Of a stretch of 21,269 nucleotides of DNA, positions 1-7,775 are shown piece by piece. The DNA lies in assembly GCF_000485595.1 (NCBI RefSeq), contig NW_014577851.1, positions 1 to 21,269 on the forward strand. The letters run 5' to 3'. The DNA comes from Priapulus caudatus. Lineage: Eukaryota > Priapulida > Priapulimorpha > Priapulimorphida > Priapulidae. The first letter of the stretch is position 1. Every line of letters begins with the position of its first letter. Both the position numbers and the translations under genes were made by a program. Below the pieces are notes generated by a model. That model was given only the letters and a program-made list of their open reading frames with translations. It was not told where the DNA came from and did no database searches.

Positions 1-166
1 AGTGCGCATATCCCGCGGAACTGCCCGCCGTCTCATCCGCCGCGCCAGCGCTTCAGGATCAACAGCAAAGCTGTGCACGCAATCTTGATATCATGTCTCT
101 CTGCATATAGGCCTATGATACTTGTTATATTATCTCTCTTATCTTAATTTAATCTATGTATATAGC
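1..166. other. Unassigned flank, no gene seen
   Basis: About 70 bases of GC-rich sequence are followed by AT-rich sequence leading into the CT tract. I see no supported coding region, RNA gene or repeat here. Confidence 0.4.
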
Positions 167-182
167 TATCTCTCTCTACTCT

Positions 183-213
<31 letters not shown>

Positions 214-263
214 TCCTCCCTCTCTGGTATCTTTATCTCTCTCGCCTGTCTCTTTCTCGCTCG
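167..263. repeat. CT-rich microsatellite
   Basis: An imperfect (CT)n tract with CCTC and TTCC interruptions. The short open frame crossing it encodes only Leu/Ser-rich low-complexity sequence and is not treated as a gene. Confidence 0.9.
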
Positions 264-824
264 TTGATATATATATATCAAGGAGTACATAATAGAGATA
301 ATACCCTCATGTACAAAATTCCACCTAAAAGAAAGGCCTTAGAATTAGTAAGCAACAGTAACAGCACTTGCTTCGCTTCTTTATCATCAGCGAACACGAT
401 GGCAACACACGCTAAAATCAGCTGCCTAGCTCGCCGTGAGCACACCATTTATTTTTTAGCACGCTGAAAGCCTACACGCTGATACAATTCGATGCCTAAT
501 CTTGCCTCAGCAGCCCCCAGCGTTCCGTCATAGACAATAGAACACTAATCCCATAATAAACTATGGCCGAACAAGATGCGACCATTTGTGAAAACTGTGT
601 GAAACCGTGTCGTATCAAAGAAATTTTGACAGAACACATACGATTTCAGGTAAATTGGTGGTGTCATATGCATTTAAGGCAGAATCATAGACGAAAACAA
701 GGTAAAGTTTGAATATATTTAGTTAACGATATTGCATAGAATATTTCCAAGTTGAAAACTATGCCAAAACGCTGTTAAAACGGTGTCATACTCTCTCGTA
801 TTATGTACTCTTGATATATATCAA
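264..824. mobile_element. Possible inverted-repeat (MITE-like) element, ~560 bp
   Basis: The left end reads TTGATATATATATATCAA then AGGAGTACATAAT. Near 791-824 the reverse complement of the same combination occurs (ATTATGTACTCT then TTGATATATATCAA). The similarity continues inward for about 15 more bases with gaps (GAGATAATACC against GAGAGTATGACACC). This is the layout of a short non-autonomous DNA transposon whose ends lie in or beside a TA-rich palindrome. No target-site duplication could be fixed because the ends are themselves TA-palindromic. The ~480 bp between the arms has no coding region I can support. A chance pair of TA palindromes is possible, but the shared AGGAGTACATAAT core makes that less likely. 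Confidence 0.45.
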
Positions 825-930
825 GAGTAGATAAAATGTGTTATTGATCTACTTCTTATATAGCATGTTATATATATATATATATCTAATATATATTTGA
901 GTATCGTATGTATGATCTATGTATCTATTG

Positions 931-1752
931 TATCTTCCCTATAGCGGCCAAACCGCCCAAGCGATCTGGCATGCAAATTTTCACAGGCGTCATCTCTTAT
1001 ACCCGGGGCAGTGTTCGTAGCTGAAAAAAACCTAGCCAAACGTCAAACTCACCGAAAAATCGGGGGCAAAAAAACCCCTCAATTCAGTCAATCTTCACAC
1101 AATGTCAGCACTGACTGTACAGTGCTGCCACACAGGAGAAAAATCGATCACTCATTCCATCAGCTGCTGCGTATTGTGAACCGAAACCTGAGCACGGCTA
1201 AAACAAGCACAGCCAGTTCAGAGGTACGACTGCATATGTTTATCACAACGCTTTGAAATGCAAGTAAGCGCAACCCATTCGTACATGCCCAGTTACGTGC
1301 GCTACGTGCCATACGTGCCATGCCAGTACGTATGGGGAGCTCAACAGTTCGAGACGCCAGAATCTTTACATATTTCACCAGAGAATAACACGAAAAACAT
1401 GTTATCAAAGGTTTCAACATGAAAAGTGAAGTGCCCAACCATTCGTACATGCTGTTAGTTAATAACTTTTTTGTCATTTACACCATATATATTAATGTTC
1501 CACGGGTTCTAAGTTTGGGTTGTGCTGTCAGTATAAAACTGTCATACGTAACAGTTTCTCATGCTTATTATCTTATTAGACTGATTCTAAATGCTTCATA
1601 TTGTGTGCAATGTTATGCGATTTTTATCAATGTTCCTATGGTGTCCATTATTAGTAGTATTGAATTAGCTAGCACGATTCACCAGTCGCAGCGGGTACCC
1701 GCAGCTAGTATATGTTATATGAGTTCGTATGTATGGTATGTATGCTATGTGC
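931..1752 (+). repeat. Array unit 1 (complete)
   Basis: A complete unit of about 822 bp holding all landmarks in order, including both copies of the internal sub-repeat (near 1253-1290 and 1411-1455) and the GGGTACCCGCAGCTAG terminal motif near 1693. Short frames in it are interrupted relative to unit 2. Confidence 0.8.
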
Positions 1753-2566
1753 ATCTTCCCTATAGCGGCCAAACGCCAAGCGATTCTGGATGCAATTTTC
1801 ACAGGGCCATCTCTTTACCCGTGGAGTGTTCGTAGCTGAAAAAACCTGCCAAACGCGTCACTCCACCGAAAAATCCAGTGAAAAACCCCTTCAATTCGTC
1901 AATCTTCACACAATTCAGCACTGACTGCTACAGTGCTGCCACACAGAGAAAAATCCATCACTCATTCCATCAGCCTGCTGGTATTGTGAACCGAAACGAG
2001 CACGCACCTAAAACAGAGCCACAAGCCAGTTCAGAGGCACGGACTGCATTGCTTTATCAACAGCTTCTTGAAATGAGAAGCGCAACCCATTCGTACATAG
2101 CAGTACGTGCCGTACCGTGCCATACGTGCATGCCGTACGTGGGAGCTCAACAGTTCGAGACGCCAGGAATCTTACATATTTCCACAGAGGAATAACACGA
2201 AAAACACATTGTTTATCAAGAGGTTTCAAATGAAAGTGAAGGGCAACCATCGTACATGCTGGTATAAGAACTTTTTGTCATTTACTACCATATTACTATT
2301 ATGTTCACGGGTTCTAAGTTCGCGGTTGGGCTGTCAATATAAATGTCATACGTAAACAGTTTTTCCATGCTTATTATCTTATTAGACTGATTTCAAATGT
2401 TCATATTTGTGCAATGTTATTGTCGAGTTGTTATTCCAATGTCCTATTGCTGTCCCATTAATTAAGTAGTATGAATTAGCTAGCACGGATTTCACCCAGC
2501 GCAGCGGGTACCCGCAGCTAGATATATTTATATTTGAGTCGTATTTATGTATGTATGTAATGTATG
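1753..2566 (+). repeat. Array unit 2 (complete)
   Basis: A complete unit of about 814 bp, collinear with unit 1 from ATCTTCCC to the GGGTACCCGCAGCTAG motif near 2506. It includes GAGCTCAACAGTTCGAGACG near 2143. Differences from unit 1 are scattered substitutions and one-base gaps. Confidence 0.8.
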
Positions 2567-3004
2567 TATCTTCCCTAGGAGGCCCGGCCAAACCGCCCAA
2601 GCGATCTGGATGCCAATTTCACAGGGGCCATCTCTTATACCCGCCGGGAGTGTTCCTAGATGAAAAAACCTGTCAAACCGTCAAAACTCACCGAACAAAT
2701 CCGGTGAAAAATCCGTGAATTTCGTTGCAAAACTTCACGCAACTGTCAGCCACTGACTGTACAGGGCTGCCACACACACAACAACGATCCCTCACCTCCA
2801 TCCGGCGCTGTATTGTGCCTGAAAACCGAAACCAAAAACTAAAACACACCAACAACCAGCACCAGTTTCACCAGTTCAGAGCGTAACACTACGATCTCAG
2901 GAATGCAAAATAATGTACAGTTCGAAAGCTATGCAGTCTGATTCAGCTAGGAAATTTCTTTCATTTCAATGGGCGAGGGCTTGCGTGTCTCTATCTATAC
3001 GTAT

Positions 3005-3046
3005 GAGCAGCTAAATAATGACAAAATTTCGCATTATTAGCTCCTG
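3005..3046. mobile_element. 42-bp hairpin element (CAGG family, member 1)
   Basis: The right arm read on the minus strand is CAGGAGCTAATAATG. The left arm GAGCAGCTAAATAATG pairs with it apart from small gaps, around an 11-base loop. Flanks are ATACGTAT on the left (2997-3004) and ATACTAT on the right (3047-3053), consistent with a 7-bp target duplication plus one extra base in this error-rich part. The end sequence and duplication length match the cleaner copies at 13769, 14462 and 14847. Confidence 0.6.
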
Positions 3047-3474
3047 ATACTATATTCCTTTTATGCCTTTAGTTGGAGACCGCCCAGAATCTCTACATAT
3101 TTGCCACCATGAGAATAAGACGAAAAACATTCTTTATCAAGAGGCTTTCAAAATGAAAAGCTCCAACCCATTCCTACATGCTCTTATAATAACTTTTGTT
3201 CATTTACCCACCATGATTACTATTATGTCCCAGGCGGTTCTAGTTCGTTGTGCTGTCACTATAAATGTCATTACGTAACAGTTTTTCCGTTTTTCCCATG
3301 CTTATTACACTATTTCTAAATCTGTAATGTTTGTCCTGCAATGTTATTGTCGATTTTTACCCAATGTTCCTATTCTGTTCCCATTATTATAGTACTGATA
3401 ATCTTAGTATAGCACGATTTCTTACCCAGCGCCAGCGGGTACCCGCAGCCCTAGTATCTAATATATATTGAGTT

Positions 3475-3563
3475 CGTATGTTCTATGTATCTTATGTATG
3501 TATGTATGATATGTTGTATGTATTATGTATGTATGTATATGTATGGTATGTATGTATGTATTA
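3475..3563. repeat. ATGT-rich microsatellite within unit 3
   Basis: Imperfect (TATG)n with TATC variants, an expansion of the short TATG-rich spacer found before the ATCTTCCC landmark in the other units. Confidence 0.85.
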
Positions 3564-3564
3564 G

Positions 3565-4874
3565 TATCTTCCTATAGGCGGGCCAACGCCTAAGCATCTC
3601 GGATACAATTTTTCACAGGCCATCTCTTATACCCGCGCGGAGTGTCCTAGCCTGAAAAAACTGCCAAACCAGTCAAACTCACCGAAAAACCGTGAAAACC
3701 CCTCAATTCGTGAATATTCACACAAATGTCAGCACTGGCTGTACAGTGCTGCCACACAGAAAAATCGCATTCACTCATTCCAATCAGCTGCTGCGCTATG
3801 TGAAACCGAAAACGATACTAACAGAGCACAACAGGAACCTGTTCAGAGGTTACGACTGCCATTGTTTAATCAGAGCGCTTTTGAATGAGAAGTGCAACCC
3901 ATTCGTACATGCTGTTAGAATAACTTTTTCTTATTTACACGCATATTAAACTATTATGTTCAGGGGTTCTGTACGTTGGGTTGGCTGTCATATAAATTCA
4001 TACGTACCGTTTTATTTACATGCTATTATCTTATTAGGACTGATTTGCTAAATATTATAAAAGATTCACCTATAGTTTAGTATGATTCATTATAGTTTGA
4101 GAGGTACGATGGCCTCAAAACATCAACGCATAAAGACGCCGACTACCAAGTGAGTAAACATTCTTTTATAATGACAAATTTCCCCACTCGCTTGCCTGCT
4201 CTATACTATAATATCGACTTTTTTTATTCATGCTACGCCATTCAGAATCCATGTGTACCATTCGAAGCTATGCCTTTTCTGTATGATTCAGAGAAAATTC
4301 CTTTATTTAATGTGGCATGGTTGCGCGCCAAGCATCACTAGACAAATCCAGATGGACACAGACCCCCACTCGCTGGCCTGTCATCTATCTATATTATATT
4401 ACCCAATTTTCGTTTATGTCATCTACGATCTGAACAAGGATAGCGGTACGCTTGGTGAGCTCAACAGTTCGCAGGACGCCAGCAATCTTCTACATATTTC
4501 ACCAGACCAATAAACACGCAAAACAATTGTTTATCAGAGGTTCAAATGAAAAAACTGCAACCCATTCGTACATGCTGTTATAATAACTTTTTTCTCATTT
4601 CCACCATATTACTATTATGTTCAGGGTTCTAAGTTGAGTTCTGCTGTCATTATAAATGTCACACGTAACAGTTTGTCCCCATGCTTTTATCTATATTACA
4701 CTGATGTAAATATCGCTATCGGTGCAATGTTATGATTGGTCCGATTATTTACCCAATGTTCCTATTGGCCATTATTAGTAGCGATGAATGTAGCACGATT
4801 TTACCAGTCGCAGCGGGTACCACAGCTAGTCTAACTATATATTTGAGTTCGTATGCTATGTACTGGATGTATCG
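3565..4874 (+). repeat. Array unit 4, rearranged
   Basis: The left module starts at ATCTTCC and runs to the first AACCCATTCGTACATG copy near 3895. It then passes straight into sequence that normally follows the second copy, so the DNA between the internal duplicates is missing. Near 4053 the unit stops, ~395 bp of unrelated sequence follows, and the array resumes at GAGCTCAACAGTTCG near 4457. The first change is what recombination between the internal direct repeats would leave. Confidence 0.7.
4053..4448. other. Non-array sequence inside unit 4
   Basis: About 395 bp matching no other part of the array by eye. It seems less indel-ridden than its surroundings, but there is no second copy to compare. 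Short frames are open on the plus strand, but none has a recognisable domain and no inverted ends or target duplication were found. It may be old flanking DNA between two partial units. Confidence 0.45.
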
Positions 4875-5433
4875 TATCTTCCCTATAGGCGGCCCAAACC
4901 GCACAAGCGATCTCGATGCATTTTCACAGGGGCCATCTCTTATACCCGGGAGTGTTCCGCTAGATGAAAAAACTGTCAAACCGTCAAACTCACCGAAAAA
5001 TTCGTTGGGAAAAACCCCTCAATTCGGAATCTTCACACGAATGTCAGCACTCACTGTACAGTGCCTGCCACACACAGAAAAATCGATTCCCTCCACCTCA
5101 TCCGGCTGCCCTGGTATTGTTGAAAGCGCGAAACCGAGCCACCGAGCAAAAACAGAGCACAGCCAGTTCAGAGGTTCGACTGCATTGTTTATCAACAGGC
5201 CTTTGAAATGAGAAGCTGCAACCATTCGTACATGCTGGTTACGTGCGCGTACGTGCCATACTGCATGCCGTACGTGGGAGCTCAACAGTTCGAGACGCCA
5301 GGAATCTTTCATATTTTCCACCAGAGAATAACACGAAAAACATTGTTTATCAAGGAGGTGTTCAAATGGAACAAGTGCAACCCATTCGTACATGCTGTTA
5401 TAATAACCTGTTGTCATTCTACACCATCTTACT

Positions 5434-5747
5434 GCTCATAGGGTCTATGTCCCTCAGAGGTACTGCGGAACGATACCCTGGGCGACGCATCCGTTTATAC
5501 CGGAACGTACCCTGGATCACTATTTGCATATGGTTAGGGTTTAGGCATTAGGGTTTAGGGTTAGGGTTAGGGTTAGGTTCGGGTTAGGGTTAGGGAGTAG
5601 GCGTTAGGCGACTCCCTAGTACTCTGTTAGTGAGTAGGCGAGGTACGGTCCGTCATATAATATAGTACTAGGGCTACGTTCCGCGTATACCGACCGTACC
5701 CAGATACGTTTGGCAGTACCCCGCGGGCGACATAGCACCCTATCAGC
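5434..5747 (+). mobile_element. Fold-back element with TTAGGG repeats, copy 1
   Basis: A 314-bp element whose ends are GCTCATAGGGTCTATGTCCC and, on the other strand, GCTGATAGGGTGC. The inverted termini continue inward with CGGAACGTACCCTGG-type motifs. The middle holds about nine TTAGGG or near-TTAGGG repeats (5543-5600), then GAGTAGGCG and CGACTCCCTAG. A second copy at 12527-12751 lies in opposite orientation. The empty site is known from other array units, so this is a true insertion. No coding capacity. A 9-bp duplication would fit Mutator-like elements, but no transposase is present and the superfamily is unproven. Confidence 0.8.
5543..5600 (+). repeat. Interstitial telomere-like (TTAGGG)n tract
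   Basis: Short run of TTAGGG with TTTAGGG and TTAGG variants. It lies in the interior of the fold-back element, not at a chromosome end, since array sequence continues on both sides. Confidence 0.9.
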
Positions 5748-6207
5748 CATATGACATTATGTTCCAGCGTCGTAAGTTGGGTGTGTGCTGTCATATAAAT
5801 GTCATTCACGCTACAGTTTTCCTTGCTTTTATCTTATTAGACTGATTTCCTAAATATTCATATTGCTGCTTCAATTGTTATTTGTCGATTTTTACCCACA
5901 TGTTCCTATTGTGGCCATTATTAGTAGTAGGAATGTAGCACGATTGACCGCCTACCCAGCGCGCGGGTACCAGCAGCTAGTCTATACTATATATTGGCAA
6001 TTTTTTTTATCGTGCGTACGATCTCACAATGGAAGCTGTTGTGGGCGAGCTCAAGAGTCTTGGATACGCCCAGGAATCACTACTATGCCACAGAGAATAA
6101 CACCCGAAAAACATTGTTTGTACAAAGAGGTTTTGAATGCAGAAGTCCAACCCCATTCTTTGGTACATGCCCTGCTTATATAATAATAACTTTTTGTCAT
6201 TGACACC

Positions 6208-6311
6208 ATATTACAAGAGCTAAATAATACCTCTTATTATAGAAAGCCTTTAGCAGCTTTTTATTATTAGAGCTCTTTAGTATTAGCAGTTATTATTAGC
6301 TCTGATATTAC
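6208..6311. repeat. 7-bp target duplication ATATTAC around a hairpin element
   Basis: ATATTAC occurs at 6208-6214 and again at 6305-6311. Sibling units have ATATTACTATTATG only once at this point, so the intervening 90 bp is an insertion. Confidence 0.75.
6215..6304. mobile_element. 90-bp hairpin element (CAGG family, member 2)
   Basis: The left end is AAGAGCTAAATAATA and the right end on the other strand is CAGAGCTAATAATA. A second internal TTATTATTAGAGCTC motif near 6262 repeats the right end. The empty site is visible in other array units, and the element has an exact 7-bp target duplication. No coding capacity. Confidence 0.75.
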
Positions 6312-6613
6312 TATTATGTCCAGGGGTTCTCGTAGAGTTGGAGTTGTGCTGTCTTAAATGTATATATATAGCGTAACAGTTTTGTCCATGCTTATTATCT
6401 TATTAGACTGAATTCTAAATATGAATATTGAGCGCAATGTTATTGTCGATTTTTACCCAATGTTCCTATTGCGTCCCATTATTAGTTAGCTGTTAGCAGA
6501 TTCGTTTTTGGTATCGGCCGTTTCCCGTAGCACGATGTGCAGTTATTTACGAGAGCGATGGCGCTAGCCGCGAGGGTGTCAGGAGGCAGAACAATAGAGA
6601 AAAGCGCGGCGAA

Positions 6614-7058
6614 GGGAGATGGAGTGTCTATATTCAGCCGGTTACTGGGAGATTACGGTACGCATATATTTGCTAATATATTGACTAATCGCGCCGTCAA
6701 TAAAACTCAATATTCACAGAGCAGTATAGCTAAGACATGTGTTCTATAGGTATCTAGAATATATTATGCAAAATGTCTCCCGCTACGCCTTGTGAATTCA
6801 TATACTCTCTGTGAATAATTGAGTTTATTGACGCACGATTAGTCAATATAGCAAAATAATATTGCGCGCGGAAACGGTGAATTACAGATGATTAAATTTC
6901 TTAACAATTCTAGATACCTATAGACACATGTCTTAGCTAACTCTCTGTGAATATCTGAGTTTAAATTGACGCACGCAATTACTCAATATATTAGCCAAAT
7001 ATATCGCGTAACCGTAATCTCCCGTACCGGCCTGGAATATAGACACTCCCAGGGGAGA
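6614..7058. repeat. Target duplication around the nested element
   Basis: GGGAGA (6614-6619) precedes and GGGGAGA (7052-7058) follows the nested element. The empty site in the 3' LTR reads GGCGGCAGAATACGCC. A duplication of roughly 7-9 bp is likely, its exact length obscured by base errors. Confidence 0.5.
6620..7051. mobile_element. 432-bp palindromic MITE nested in the 5' LTR
   Basis: The ends TGGAGTGTCTATATTC and GAATATAGACACTCC are perfect inverses apart from one extra base. The arms extend far inward: 6620-6760 is complementary to 6907-7051, including AGCTAAGACATGTGT and TATAGGTATCTAGAAT. The 3' LTR lacks this segment, so it inserted after or around the time the two LTRs separated. Between the arms, ~6806-6890 holds a third, partial copy of the right arm. 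No coding capacity. Confidence 0.85.
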
Positions 7059-7412
7059 TACGCCAGAGAGGGCCATGGCGGGCAGTTGTGTTTTTTAGAA
7101 TGCGTCCGATCGTTAACTTAACGTCGCGCGATACTGTAATTTGTAGTGCTATTATTGAGTGCTTCGTAGTGCGCGTACGGTACTAGTAGTGAGTACTCCA
7201 CACTACTATGATACATAGTGTACTGGTATGTTATAAGTATTAGTGTTCTGTATGCGGATTAGCTGTATGGATAGCCTGCTAGCTGCTATCATGTATGCTG
7301 TAAGCTAGTATGTGATAATGTGTATGTAGCATTAGCGCCCTTACGTAACACTGCATAGTGATCGTTATAGCGGTGAGTCGTGCGCCAGACACATCGCGTT
7401 TTTGGTTGCGCT

Positions 7413-7418
7413 AATAAA
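7413..7418 (+). promoter_or_regulatory. Candidate polyadenylation signal in the 5' LTR
   Basis: AATAAA in the context GCGCTAATAAACACTT, conserved at 11766-11771 in the 3' LTR. Its position within both LTRs suits transcript 3'-end formation. Confidence 0.5.
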
Positions 7419-7754
7419 CACTTTCTCGTTCTACTAATTACTGCCTACTTTCCACTTTTCTCACTTCGGTGGGACGGACCCCCCCCCTCTCCGTATCATC
7501 ACTGCGACGACCGCCCGAACATTCCCCCCCCGCTCTTCCCCCTCCCCCTCTCGGCGTTCGGTTGTTTTGGCCGCCCCTGCCTCGTCGCGATCCTACGTGA
7601 TCGAATCAGAAAGGACGGGGAAGTAACGCCCTGTCAGGGTGGCGCGGGGCGGGGAAAAACAACGGCAACGATACGTATACGCATGGCCAATGCGTAGAAG
7701 TCGACGGCGGTTAATTAGCGCGAATAGCAGAGAAAACGGCGAAAACCGTGTACA

Positions 7755-7775
7755 TGGGGAGCCGTTAGACGCAGC
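7755..7775 (+). other. Possible primer-binding site
   Basis: Directly after the 5' LTR the sequence starts TGGGGAGCCGTTAGAC. TGG matches the complement of a tRNA 3' CCA end, as expected for a primer-binding site. The rest resembles a tRNA-His tail only weakly. No definite tRNA is assigned. Confidence 0.3.

Larger units (their letters stand above)
2567..3564 (+). repeat. Array unit 3, with ~180 bp of unrelated DNA
   Basis: The left half matches units 1 and 2 up to the CCAGTTCAGAG landmark near 2873. About 180 bp absent from other units follows (to ~3075), including a hairpin element. The unit resumes near the GAGACCGCCCAGAATC motif. It ends with an expanded ATGT microsatellite. Confidence 0.75.
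5425..5756. repeat. Imperfect 9-bp target duplication flanking 5434-5747
   Basis: The left flank is CATCTTACT (5425-5433). The right flank begins CATATGACA (5748-5756). The empty site in sibling array units reads CATATTACTATTATG, so both flanks derive from CATATTACT. This fixes the ends of the inserted element. Confidence 0.6.
4875..6046 (+). repeat. Array unit 5, with fold-back insertion
   Basis: Collinear with unit 2 through GAGCTCAACAGTTCGAGACG near 5279 and AACCCATTCGTACATG near 5379. It is interrupted at 5434-5747 by a fold-back element and resumes with the TTATGTTC landmark. It reaches GGGTACCAGCAGCTAG near 5963, after which a short unrelated segment leads to the next unit. Confidence 0.75.
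866..6490 (+). repeat. Degraded tandem array of ~0.8-1.3 kb modular units
   Basis: The same ordered landmarks recur: a TATA/ATGT-rich spacer, ATCTTCCCTATAGGCGG, AAACCGCC, TTTTCACAGG, TCTCTTATACCCG, AAACTCACCGAAAAAT, GACTGTACAGTGCTGCC, GAGCTCAACAGTTCGAGACG, AACCCATTCGTACATG, TCTTATTAGACTGATT, TTTTTACCCAATGTTCC, and CAGCGGGTACCCGCAGCTAG. ATCTTCCC starts fall near 931, 1753, 2567, 3565 and 4875. Copies differ by substitutions and many one-base indels. Each full unit also contains a short internal direct duplication ending in AACCCATTCGTACATG. No frame stays open across copies, so this looks non-coding (satellite or tandemly arranged element). Confidence 0.85.
6047..6490 (+). repeat. Array unit 6, left part, cut by the LTR element
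   Basis: Begins at GAGCTCAAGAGTC near 6048 and follows the standard right module through TTTTTACCCAATGTTCC near 6451 to CCCATTATTAGTTAGC, where the LTR retrotransposon begins. The remainder of the unit is at 12087-12152. It also carries a hairpin element at 6215-6304. Confidence 0.8.
6491..7754 (+). repeat. 5' LTR (contains a nested palindromic element)
   Basis: Matches the 3' LTR from TGTTAGCAGATTCG to CCGTGTACA, apart from the 432-bp insertion at 6620-7051. It contains an AATAAA at 7413-7418, a homopolymeric C tract near 7480-7492 and a second C/T-rich tract near 7524-7550, all shared with the other LTR. Confidence 0.85.

Noticed and set aside
156-467. Open frame of 103 codons across the CT tract
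   Set aside because: Its first third is Ser/Leu low complexity from (CT)n and the rest has no recognisable domain.
5543-5600. TTAGGG tract considered as a chromosome end or fusion point
   Set aside because: Array sequence continues on both sides, and the tract lies inside a transposable element with a target duplication.
866-6490. Regularly recurring repeats considered as a CRISPR-like array
   Set aside because: Units are ~0.8-1.3 kb, diverged and not short identical repeats with unique spacers; the genome is eukaryotic.
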